Shown here: positions 28,701 to 31,301 of the stretch, piece by piece
Numbering within the stretch: position 1 is the stretch's first letter
Layout of the letters: the number at the start of each line of letters is the position of its first letter
From: JBOFCS01 sp051646185
Lineage (GTDB): Bacteria; Actinomycetota; Actinomycetes; Mycobacteriales; Mycobacteriaceae
Assembly: GCA_051646185.1 (NCBI GenBank)
Contig: JBOFCS010000085.1
Location: forward strand, 1 to 31,301
Length of the DNA: 31,301 bases
Direction: 5' to 3'
The notes under the pieces: generated by a model
Told to the model about the DNA's origin: nothing
Seen by the model: the letters and a program-made list of their open reading frames with translations, nothing else
Database searches by the model: none
Position numbers and translations under genes: made by a program

Positions 28701-31301
28701 GGGTCGGAGGACAAACATCGCCTGCTACAAGAACAGCTTCTAGGGATAGGTCCGCATTTTCATTCACTGTTGCTAATACCGCTGGTGCAAAGAAAGCATG
28801 GCTGACCCGGTTATCTACTAACAATTGGGTCAACTCTTCGCCACCGATAATTTCCGGTGGTGCAATAACTAGTGCAGCGCCGGTTGCATGAGCCATTAAT
28901 ATTTCAAAAAAGGCTGCGTCGAAACTAGGTGATGCTCCGTGGAGTACCAGAGATTTTTCCGTAACACAAAGTCTATCTCGCTCTTCTGCAGCAAGGTTTC
29001 TTATCCCTCGATGCGTGACCTGGACTGCTTTAGGCCGACCCGTTGACCCTGAGGTATAAATGACATAAGCGCAGCTATCGGTGTGTACTAGTCCGTTACG
29101 TTCTTCTAATTGAATCCTACTACTATCTTTTAAATTATTGTTAATAAAGCAATTTGGATCATCAAGAAGAACTACTTCGGTTTCAAAATTAGTAAATGCG
29201 GAAGCTGAATTTTGGTCGCTCAGGACAAACATCGCATTGCTATCCTTGAGCATATAAGCGATACGGTCTTCAGGATACCCGGGATCGATCGGAACAAAAG
29301 CAGCTCCCGTTTTTATCACTGCCCACAACGCTATAATTTCGTTGATACTTCGAGGAAGTCCTATCCCGATGACTCTCTCAACACCAGCTCCAAAACGAAT
29401 AAGATTTCTAGCAAGAATATTTGAATGCTCTTCTAGATCGGCGTAAGTCAATTTTTTCCCCAAGAAACTTATGGCAATATTATTGGGGTAAGAAGAGACT
29501 GTTTCCGCAAACAACTGCGGCAGTAATTCAGCAGGCATCGATTTAGGTCCGCGCGCTGGATATAGCACCAACTTTTCCGCAATTGATAGAATCTCAATAT
29601 CCCTGATGCGAACTTGCGGGTCAGAAACCACTGATTCAAGGACAACTTGAAATCTATCTGCAATTGATTGAACCGTATCCGCGTTAAATAAATCGGTTGC
29701 ATAGGTAAAGACGCAACTTAAGCCTCGCGCTTGCCCACTATCGGAAAATTCAGTAGCTATTCCTACATGTAAGTCAAATTTTGCTGTGTAAGTTTCTATT
29801 TCAGAAACAGATGTCTTAAGACCAGGGAGCGCAAGTCTGCTTGGTACAGGCTCATCTAAAGTAAACATCACTTGAAAAAGGGGCGGACGCGACGAACTAT
29901 GACGGGATGAAAGACGGTCGACTATCTGCTCAAAAGGAACATCTGCATGTTCAAAAGCCGCTAAATCACCCTTTCGCACCTCTGCTAATAACTGAGCAAA
30001 AGTTTGTGCTCCATCTATATCGGTACGTAATAATAATGTTCCAGTAAACATTCCCACCAATGCTTCTAACATTGGATTTGTCCGACCGCCTATTGCCGTG
30101 CCCACCGCGATGTCCCTAGAACCACTGATACGACTAAGAGTGGTGACTAAAGCAGCATGCATAACCATGAAAGGTGTAACATGTTGATTCTGAGCTACTT
30201 TGGTTATTTCATGATATGAATCATGATCAAGTTTCACCAATACACTTGCCGCGCTGTAGCTAGGTTCTACCGGCCGTTGTCTATCAAACGGTAAATAAAT
30301 TTCATCTGTTAACCCCGCTAGTCTTTCTTGCCAATAGTTAAGTTGAGAAGAAATAAGACTACTGGGATCTTCTGGAGAACCCAAAAGCTCGTTCTTCCAG
30401 ACGCTGTAATCGGCAAATTGCACGGGCAGTGGTTCCCACTCCGGTTCTGCACCGCTAGTTCTAGCGGAGTACGCCTCAATTAAATCTGCAGCAAAAGGAG
30501 CTAACGACGCTCCGTCTGCTGCTATATGATGTAGCACTACCGCCAGGCAGTATCTATCTTCCGCCAGTCGATACAGACGTGCCTGAATCGGGATATCGGT
30601 CGTGACATCAATACCTCTGGAGGCGAAGGCCTCAGTAAGATTCTTGACTTCATCATCGTTAGCATCAATAGGCTCTAAAGAAAAATTGAGTTCCTTTACT
30701 TGCCGAACTTGTTGCCTCGGGCCATCCACCGATGCCGGGAAAATCGTCCTTAAGACTTCATGTCTTTGCAGGATATCGGTAATAGCAAGATTAAGTGAAA
30801 CTACATCAAGATTGCCTTCCATATGTAAGGCAAAAGGAATATTGTATTGAGGAGATTGTGGATCAAACTGGTTTAAGAACCACATACGTTGCTGTTCAGG
30901 AGAGAGCAGTATGTCAACAACATTCTCTTTACGTTTTTCAAGTTTTGGTCCACTGCACAAATAGTTTTCTTGTCCAATCCATTCGGCAATAGTTGCAACT
31001 GTCCCTGTTGCAAAAAATTCCCGTACACCCATCTGAGTACTAAACGCTGAACTTATCCGCCCAACTATTTTAGTGGCTTGCAATGAATTTCCACCTAGCG
31101 AGAAAAAATCATCATTTACCCCAACTACATCGCATTGGCAGCCTAGGACATCAGAAAATATCCCTGCGATAAGTTGTTCAACTGGTGTTCGTGGTGCAAT
31201 AAATTCACCGTCAGCATGCTGCTGCTGCGGTTTGGGTAGCGCCTTACGATCAAGTTTTCCACTTATACTCAAAGGAAATTCAGTTAAAAACTCAATGCTC
31301 T
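10705..31301 (-). CDS. Giant non-ribosomal peptide synthetase, N-terminus beyond window
   Basis: One uninterrupted frame of 20.6 kb (6864 complete residues) that continues past the right edge. The codons at 31273-31299 read SIEFLTEFPL and join directly to SISGKLDRKALP, the A10 end of an adenylation domain, so an apparent TTG start at 31272 is not real. Domain order is A(tail)-T, C-A-T, C-A-T, C-A-T-E, C-A-T-E, C-A-T, C. All five complete A domains keep the ATP motif (YTSGSTG-like), YGPTE, YRTGD and the A10 lysine. All carrier domains keep the phosphopantetheine Ser. All C domains keep the catalytic second His and the Asp of HHxxxDG. The protein ends at TGA 10705-10707 with a C domain and no thioesterase or reductase. 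The enzyme would assemble a peptide of at least six residues with Ser, D-Ser and another D-residue. Codon and base composition look more A+T-rich than the left block. No MbtH, 4'-phosphopantetheinyl transferase or exporter gene is in the window. Confidence 0.97.
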   Translation of the reverse strand, partial: SIEFLTEFPLSISGKLDRKALPKPQQQHADGEFIAPRTPVEQLIAGIFSDVLGCQCDVVGVNDDFFSLGGNSLQATKIVGRISSAFSTQMGVREFFATGTVATIAEWIGQENYLCSGPKLEKRKENVVDILLSPEQQRMWFLNQFDPQSPQYNIPFALHMEGNLDVVSLNLAITDILQRHEVLRTIFPASVDGPRQQVRQVKELNFSLEPIDANDDEVKNLTEAFASRGIDVTTDIPIQARLYRLAEDRYCLAVVLHHIAADGASLAPFAADLIEAYSARTSGAEPEWEPLPVQFADYSVWKNELLGSPEDPSSLISSQLNYWQERLAGLTDEIYLPFDRQRPVEPSYSAASVLVKLDHDSYHEITKVAQNQHVTPFMVMHAALVTTLSRISGSRDIAVGTAIGGRTNPMLEALVGMFTGTLLLRTDIDGAQTFAQLLAEVRKGDLAAFEHADVPFEQIVDRLSSRHSSSRPPLFQVMFTLDEPVPSRLALPGLKTSVSEIETYTAKFDLHVGIATEFSDSGQARGLSCVFTYATDLFNADTVQSIADRFQVVLESVVSDPQVRIRDIEILSIAEKLVLYPARGPKSMPAELLPQLFAETVSSYPNNIAISFLGKKLTYADLEEHSNILARNLIRFGAGVERVIGIGLPRSINEIIALWAVIKTGAAFVPIDPGYPEDRIAYMLKDSNAMFVLSDQNSASAFTNFETEVVLLDDPNCFINNNLKDSSRIQLEERNGLVHTDSCAYVIYTSGSTGRPKAVQVTHRGIRNLAAEERDRLCVTEKSLVLHGASPSFDAAFFEILMAHATGAALVIAPPEIIGGEELTQLLVDNRVSHAFFAPAVLATVNENADLSLEAVLVAGDVCPPTLVQKWSRKLRLVNAYGPTETTVMATISAELAVGKQVDIGGPVRGFEIFVLDHNLSAVPIGSIGELYLAGPGLARGYGNQTGTTASRFIAALTGSPGQRMYRTGDVVRWTSTNQLEFLGRSDQQVKVRGIRIELGEIDEAFIELESVESAVTIGHKQNNKETALTTYVVSTPENRAEIEPTKLLAKIAEKLPQYMVPSYVVILDEMPLSSAGKIDRKALPEPGLSVLEEEFHDAENEQEKIIVKIFSDILNYEKISTTSSFFSLGGNSLSATQVVARIGEAFGQQVQVRTFFENPTVKELAAVLASQQAISAQPLLVSRTSVDKIPLSYAQQRIWFLNRFDPHSPSYNIPLALRLRGRIDYEAMKQALGAVIERHEILRTIFPDAPDGPFQQVLSPEELELEFTIITEADSEDKVHTALLNFASRGFDVTKQIPIRSALLPVVDSGEDYVLMLVLHHIAADGWSMGPLAHDIITSYTALVSGQSGHLEPLPIQYGDYALWQRKWLGELDDTQSVAAAQIKFWRSELHGAPEQLELPTDFPRPVVQSMRGETVEFNLSSDLFTKLKVYAQQENVTEFMVLHAGLAALLAKITANEDITIGTATAGRGSSQLDGLVGMFVNTVVLRTLLGSSVTFAELVQQCRERDLLAFDNSDTPFERVVEAVNPARSTARHPLFGVSLIVQNAQGFADLIDSPILLDGMEISGEWIDVGYTKTDLEFILSPGSSDQVGLNGRLIYATDLFKTSTAQAICKQFIALLEQGLSDPTVAVGDIDLLGVSGRELVVKRWNNTFHEIDKLNLVQLFERQARLSPDLIALSVGEQKITYAEFSAQVNQLARKLIDDGVGPEVVVAIGMKRSIDLLRGIYAILTAGGAYLPLDPSHPESRINQILEAASPQLVLSTSADNFRPQGQKVLLIDEIDISALSSLAVTDSDRISQIRPENTAYIIFTSGSTGLPKGVAVSHAGISNRLQWMQTTYPINSEDTVLQKTPVTFDVSVWELFWPLQVGARLAIAQPDSHLDQKSITTEILKYQVTTIHFVPSVLAAFLAEDSAVQCTSLRQVFASGEALTSNVVSLWHQRHSAELHNLYGPTEASVDVTAYQTNQIANIRIPIGMPVWNTEVFVLDSRLNPVPIGVSGELYLSGMQLARGYLSRPSLTADRFIANPLSGVSSRMYRTGDLVRWVIGDHGPNLEYLGRTDFQVKVRGLRIELGDIEAAISQHPQVAQSAVIVHGSDADAVIVAYFARNISEREQLALGTDELRDFVAGQLPRYMVPATFIELDSFPLNANGKLDRKLLPTPTLSIVAEYNAPESLAEQLIADIFSSTLGMELASVTANFFDLGGNSLNATKVVSRISAAFEVDLSVRTIFDAPTVRALAAIIESSQLAGSPRLALRALPRPNRIPLSPSQTRMWFLNQYDVKSTTYLMPLIVRLSGEVNVDELSEAVSDVLTRHEALRTRYPSDEQGPYQQIEDISTFYPGLVVEDIPSEWEKTILSQSAIGFDVSQQVPVRVKIFKLDAQEYVLAIVLHHICADGLSLRPFVQDLFTAYISRLQDQAAPQWESLEIQYPDYAIWQQAVLGDESEKSSIAAQQISYWTRQLSGLSGPLELPLDRPRPPVPSNRGESLTFTISQALIEKILLDARKSGVTRFMVLHTALAAALARLSDSTDIAIGSPIGGRQHPALEELVGMFVNTLVLRTQVQVGTTLVELMRLCRDTDLGAFAHADLPFERLVDALAPERVQSHSPLFQVMLTSANFGDKLSQSLELPGLKCEILPEPTNISRFDLQLTVANETSELSESISAQLNFSTDLFDTKTAERIIASFLTMLKTLADDPTRAISEVDLLGEEDRRLLLNSGSGSSIAIPTDSLADLFIRQVQKSPEHIAVVEVDSLGETTATLTYRDFAHRVIELTRVLIKNGIGIESVVAIGMRRSLDQLTAIYASVLAGAAYLPLDPDHPIERTIYVLETAKPKIVLTREADGQWLPDYISKIDIADNQNFSEIAVENIEQDINLGSLRLPHVQNMAYLLFTSGSTGKPKGVAISHEAIVNRLIWMQQQYPLSAEDVVVQKTPTTFDVSVWELFWPLQVGASLVIAAPGGHQDPRYLTDLVRKYAVTTAHFVPSMLTVFIEELKEKECTSLTQVFASGEGLPVETARRFHEKLSAKLHNLYGPTEAAVDITAHQVTAEDLLSVPIGKPVWNSQVYILDSRLKLVPPGVRGELYLSGVQLARGYFGRSELTSDRFVADPFSPVPGMRMYRTGDLVRWSAQCELEYLGRSDFQVKLRGLRIELGEIETVLSRYSGVTNSAATVRDDGPAGQYLSAYVLCEGNKLDTEDIKLFVSQHVPSYMVPEFVTILDEFPLSANGKLDRKSLPTPIFKKTTYRAPSSEIEIKLSKIISEMLNLDRVGVDDSFFALGGDSILSIQLVSRARAQGIALTAKQIFEYRTVCELAKYAGETENTVLPAELEGAGVGLVPVTPVMQWMQQRSPGLPRVCQSLLLGLPEGIDFTGISKTIQEVVSKHDMLRAIWRDENTLEVQDYVDIEPFIHKVSALAEIDDSFINEALNEAANRLNPTDGTVTQFVWISDETGSDYLLIVLHHLVVDAVSWRILIPDFVLAWSAIRQGEKPLLDKVNTSFRRWAHELAENIPDLVLSAEAEYWKSVISSPGTPLGKRPLNPQVDLASVVRVTTVSASSDITDGLVSDVNRIFGLTFNESLIATLVLAVNAWKVARGLDQSATVITIEGHGRDDDVLPGADLSRTVGWFTSVYPARLDPGSSSIDENSWDETTVGNISKILKEQLRAIPRSGIGFGQLQYMQSPPLSSSYDVTPEILFNYLGKISAENFSEEIVNLGWLPEPRFTHISGTADPNMAVPALDINASITSLDKNTELLKIRLGFPTTLFTKAEIDNLGQLWLNALSKLVSAARHSSRVQKTASDFDLIRMEQENFEKLQKHYPTLVDVWPLTPLQQGFVYHSMIAGASADVYTVQLKIDLAGEVDSRRMRKAAQILLDRNPNLRTAYSQLSGTSTSVVIGDVEVQWQEISVIGQQDVENILHEKRREGFDLTSPHLINFALVEYGRSLFSLIITGHHIILDGWSMPLLTRELLTYYALNGDITKLENSASFSAFLRWLQEQDYQETLRQWTNYFSGSPQPTIIAPNVLEKVVEEINSQSLRWVISDEASKSLTRFTQDHSITINTVLQTVWGLVLSSWTGSDDIVFGSTVSGRQAQVDGIENMLGLFINTIPVRIQIDRTKTLYELLVKNQHHQVELLDHHHVSLADVQNKVGLGTLFDTLTVLESFPVDSPELLASTDIDGISVTDITGTDATHYPLTLAVSINNESKLEFHLRYRSDVFDAEIANRIRNRVDQLFAIVAESESIVLHQLDIASKQERQQLHQWSSGVSSTVERLLPDILSSSISVGTAIAVIDGAVSLSYADLDKQSNKLARFLIDLGAGPERTVALALPRGLNMIVAMWAVIRTGAAFVPIDPYYPVERIAHMLSDSHADLGITSSEYNSKLPNLLQWISVDSSEVVVKLSTLSDEILNDSDRNRPLRADNIAYTIYTSGTTGTPKGVQLSHRGVANISRELTESLFIKTDSRVLQVSSPSFDASIFEFLMAFGSGATMVIAPPQAYAGAELESVIETHEVTHAIITPPVLATLNQLRVPTLATLVVGGDKCAQELIEQWAPSRLMANAYGPTEVTIMGTMKAGLQPQVSVTIGTPIRGFTAQVLDRWLQPVPVGSPGELYLSSIALARGYGGLGALTASRFVADPLSPQNRMYRTGDLVRWNANGELEYLGRTDFQVKIRGLRIETAEIESVLASHRSVHQAVVIARKDGPREDYLTAYVTGLVGQPLPQEGAIAAHIQNLLPEYMLPAKIVILEELPLTPVGKLDREALPVPTWESPELLGGLGRVAITATERELSRIFSELLGAEVIDVEESFFALGGDSILSIQLVSRAKDVGITLTPRDIFEKKTIVALAELADQEIDKTEKFTLPELAGGAVGEAPLTPVAQWIVDRGGALGRFVQAVMLALPASAERTHLDLVIQAVINHHDGLRAKVDRDTRTLHILESGEVVAGILVDEIFTELEWSSSSFVRLAKQSLDYAASKLNPDEGKMLRFVWFRNIESSDSRLLVIANHFVIDGVSWRLLIPDFAIASAQISNGLPINLSPVATSYRRWSTALYEAAHEKVTVNQIDYWSKILDRKDPTLGARRLDKSVDFMPTVRHIQSEIPLQVTEALLTKLPARYNASASDGLVAALVLALAMWRRNRGLSHPEALLTLEGHGRDENLIPGADLTRTVGWFTTMFPVHLHLFDDDLQIDLDEAMLGGMATGQVLKLIKEQLRSVPEQGTRYGLLRHMNSSTAGVLSEFSDPQVSFNYLGRTSVGEVPEGLSGTGFLPAPESFDLNVGLDPDMPATAELTLNIAAVPREGGHCFSAVWSFPQAVFNDNDVAELAGLWSQALHALNSHITELGRSGFTPSDIDLVPVTQKEINNWETQYHNISDIWPLMPLQSGLLFHAMLVQENETDIYAVRLALIIEGDLDIERMRQAAQALIDRHPNLRTAYPEGKSEVQLVIDNIVVPWVYKEQPDDCLRLQLAQPFTMNKPPLVRFLLEKLTTQKYRLNIVFHHVLVDGWSMPLLMKDLLGLYATKADSSLLPRVYPYRSFVEWTVKKDIEESLLVWSEVFSGREDAALVASEDRSRANNIFSSEKLELSSSITERLLTICRSEAVTLNTIVQWAWATVLSGILGTGDVVFGTTVSGRPPEIPGVESIIGLFINTLPVRVKLFPADTFRQSITRLQEQQTNLLDHQHVPLADISKSIGAGALFDTLTVFESYPMDTDELAAVGDIDGIRIVDVEATDGSHYPLTLTATQRGLDALTVELKYLGDVFDSDQVHLFLDRLNLVLTLLAENPDMPNSSIQLLTKQELDLLTVIGNSGAPTLAKAKLADLLAAAVEINAEGIALTDGVSEVSYRELDERSNQIARLLISEGVGSGDVIVLSFSRSIESVIALWSVTKTGATFVPVDPLYPTDRIAHMISDSKASKGLALQSSVHKLPTGIEWIVFDNLKLTGKVAVQSHARLHDNELLRPVYVSQPAYMIYTSGSTGKPKGVVIPHSGLSNLAAAQRDNYQVEKQSRVLHFASPSFDASMLELLLSVGASATMVIAPTTIYGGVELATFLSELDVTHAFITPGALGSMNPQELPVLKVIAIGGESWAPELVGRWSSGRRMLNVYGPTETTIVTTMSEAMSPHLPITIGKPIIGSVVYVLDHAMRPVPRGVIGDLHIAGPGLALGYQDRPGLTSSTFVANPFAMNAFGGSNSRMYRTGDRVRWTAFGPMEIVYAGRSDQQVKIRGFRIELGEIDAVFMRHPSVDFSVTKVISEGTDRLVSYLVGKNDEKLDTRVIRDYARDFLAAYMIPSAVVLIDRVPLTPSGKIDTENLPLPDWSAQISDYVEPVTDTQRMIEGIFIEILGQKCIGLHGNFFDLGGNSLLATRLIGEANKAFAISLGVRELFDAPSVELLASRVEEELNNTDVSAGATTRLRRGVRLDRIPLSWQQHKFWSDDQDESDVLRRRMNLALYLRFQGKFDVVAIELAIKDIINRHEVVRTRYPQDEHGPFQVIIPTEQALPELPSADISEQDLMSELQRMASELFDLEKNIALRVKLFRLGDDDYVLGLVTQHISADGASSGPLLTDLMTAYIARSNGQEPEWAPLEIQYADYAQWVWEVNGDVSEPTSRAAGLLSKWLEELRGIPKVIELNSDRPRPNKPSYQAGSFDCTIDTKTHEELVDLALRKQSSLFIVMHAALAAVLSRVGITKDIVIRTPHSGREDPAVQNMIGNFSTPLFLRTRVDTAQSLNDFLEDVRSVDLQAFSCWDVPFRPLQDALEPVLPTAYRPVTQVMFNMLNFVMPELELPGLQISGGQIGNGTMPYDLNISVTIFSSTDGRPAGLKIKFDYATDLFDESRISLLIQDYVEMLKTCVAAPETAIGLVELLSDRYEE
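10708..12065 (-). other. NRPS terminal condensation domain (Ct)
   Basis: About 450 residues beginning DRIPLSWQQHKFW and ending at the stop. The core motif is TQHISADGAS (near 11650): the first His of HHxxxDG is Gln, while the catalytic second His and the Asp-Gly are kept. Downstream motifs are FIVMHAALAAVLSRVG, IRTPHSGRED, IGNFSTPLFLRTRV and VPFRPLQDAL. These are looser than the other C domains (for example NFSTPLFLRT instead of MFVNTLVLRT). The preceding carrier is of the GGNSL type with no epimerase, so an L-configured donor is expected. With no thioesterase after it, this domain is the best candidate for release, by cyclisation or transfer to a free amine or alcohol. Handover to another protein is the alternative. 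Confidence 0.85.
12135..15220 (-). other. NRPS module 5: C(D-donor)-A-T
   Basis: The C domain spans about 13905-15220, starts with WPLMPLQSGLLFHAM and has FHHVLVDGWS. This is the form used after epimerases, accepting a D-residue from module 4. The A domain spans about 12385-13880 with YTSGSTGKPKGV, FDASMLE, VYGPTE, YRTGD and SGKID. By alignment to GrsA the ten-position code reads D-A-L-F-A-G-V-I-V-K, which I cannot match to a known substrate; it suggests a hydrophobic residue. The T domain spans about 12135-12340 with DLGGNSL and phosphopantetheine Ser at 12241-12243. Confidence 0.85.
15290..19862 (-). other. NRPS module 4: C(D-donor)-A-T-E
   Basis: The C domain (about 18520-19860) begins DVWPLTPLQQGFVYHSM with GHHIILDGWS, a D-accepting type consistent with the epimerase of module 3. 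The A domain (about 17010-18500) has YTSGTTGTPKGV, FDASIFE and AYGPTE; code D-A-F-I-V-G-A-I-M-K, unassigned, probably hydrophobic. The T domain has ALGGDSI with Ser at 16870-16872, the carrier form that partners epimerases. The E domain (about 15300-16710) has NHFVIDGVSW (first His replaced by Asn, catalytic second His kept), EGHGRDE and GWFTTMFP. It should deliver a D-residue. Confidence 0.85.
19935..24520 (-). other. NRPS module 3: C-A(Ser)-T-E, predicted D-serine
   Basis: The C domain (about 23165-24515) begins RIPLSPSQTRMWFLNQYD with HHICADG, the L-donor type. The A domain (about 21590-23110) has FTSGSTGKPKGV, FDVSVWE, HFVPSM, FASGE and LYGPTEAAVD; code D-V-W-H-F-S-L-V-D-K, which fits the known serine codes (DVWHLSLIDK type). 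The T domain has ALGGDSI with Ser at 21460-21462. The E domain (about 19935-21310) has HHLVVDAVSW, EGHGRDDD and GWFTSVYP, all consistent with an active epimerase. Serine loading and conversion to D-Ser are inferred from motifs. Confidence 0.88.
24570..27740 (-). other. NRPS module 2: C-A(Ser)-T, predicted L-serine
   Basis: The C domain (about 26385-27740) begins KIPLSYAQQRIWFLNRFD with HHIAADGWS, the L-donor type. The A domain (about 24815-26325) has FTSGSTGLPKGV, FDVSVWE, HFVPSV, FASGE and LYGPTEASVD; code D-V-W-H-F-S-L-V-D-K, identical to module 3 and matching serine. The T domain has DLGGNSL with Ser at 24679-24681. There is no epimerase, so an L-residue is expected. Confidence 0.88.
27790..30925 (-). 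other. NRPS module 1 (first complete in window): C-A-T
   Basis: The C domain (about 29595-30925) begins LSPEQQRMWFLNQFD with HHIAADGAS, the L-donor type. The A domain (about 28035-29545) has YTSGSTGRPKAV (final Gly of the motif is Ala), FDAAFFE, AGD and AYGPTE; code D-A-F-F-L-A-A-V-M-K, which has some likeness to leucine codes such as DAWLYGAVMK but is not a firm match. The T domain has SLGGNSL with Ser at 27901-27903. Confidence 0.85.
30960..31301 (-). other. End of an upstream A domain plus its carrier domain
   Basis: The A10 motif SGKLDRKALPKP follows in-frame residues that enter from beyond the edge. A carrier domain follows with SLGGNSL, phosphopantetheine Ser at 31084-31086. It belongs to the module before module 1; its substrate cannot be read here. 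Confidence 0.9.

Noticed and set aside
31270..31301. TTG at 31272 as the NRPS start codon
   Set aside because: The frame stays open upstream to the edge and encodes the normal A-domain end (EFPLSISGKLDRKALP), so the gene simply continues beyond the window.
1..31301. CRISPR array, tRNA or rRNA genes, insertion sequences
   Set aside because: No regularly spaced repeats, no cloverleaf-like sequence and no transposase or terminal inverted repeats were recognised on either strand.

Overview
This is a contiguous piece of an actinobacterial chromosome, most likely a low-G+C Corynebacterium or a close mycolic-acid relative. The left third carries genes in an order I recall from Mycobacterium tuberculosis Rv0489 to Rv0500 and from corynebacteria: gpmA, senX3, regX3, an opposite-strand Rv0495c-like gene, an exopolyphosphatase-like gene, a membrane protein, a TIM-barrel protein, a thioesterase-like protein and proC. 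The genus is inferred from this synteny and from protein character, not from a database search.

Layout. Bases 1-4409 hold five genes on the minus strand. Read in the direction of transcription they are ppx2, an acidic-tailed membrane protein, a sugar-phosphate isomerase-like TIM barrel, a two-hotdog thioesterase-like protein and proC, which is cut by the left edge. The first three are nearly fused (ATGA overlap, then a 6-base gap). A cysteine-rich protein of unknown function is divergent from ppx2 (4465-5268, plus). It converges on a small secreted protein (5273-5650, minus). Next come the two-component pair senX3-regX3 (5704-7562, GTGA overlap) and gpmA (7703-8461), all minus. An LtrA-type membrane protein runs divergently (8544-9848, plus) and meets a short-chain dehydrogenase tail to tail (9845-10597, minus).

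The right two thirds (10705 to the right edge, minus) are one uninterrupted reading frame of a giant non-ribosomal peptide synthetase (NRPS). At least 6864 residues are visible and the N-terminus lies outside the window. The domain order visible here is A-tail, T, C-A-T, C-A-T, C-A-T-E, C-A-T-E, C-A-T, C. Two adjacent modules carry serine-type A-domain codes, and the second has an epimerase. The next module also has an epimerase. The protein ends in a free condensation domain with no thioesterase. The readable part of the product is therefore X0 - X1 - Ser - D-Ser - D-X4 - X5, where the X residues have codes I cannot assign safely.

How it fits together. The left block is core metabolism and envelope or phosphate regulation. 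The NRPS is accessory and sits where corynebacterial chromosomes usually continue from gpmA into mshA, with LtrA and SDR genes between. It looks like a secondary-metabolite locus inserted next to a conserved core block. No tRNA, rRNA, CRISPR array, transposase, MbtH-like protein, phosphopantetheinyl transferase or stand-alone thioesterase was found in the window.
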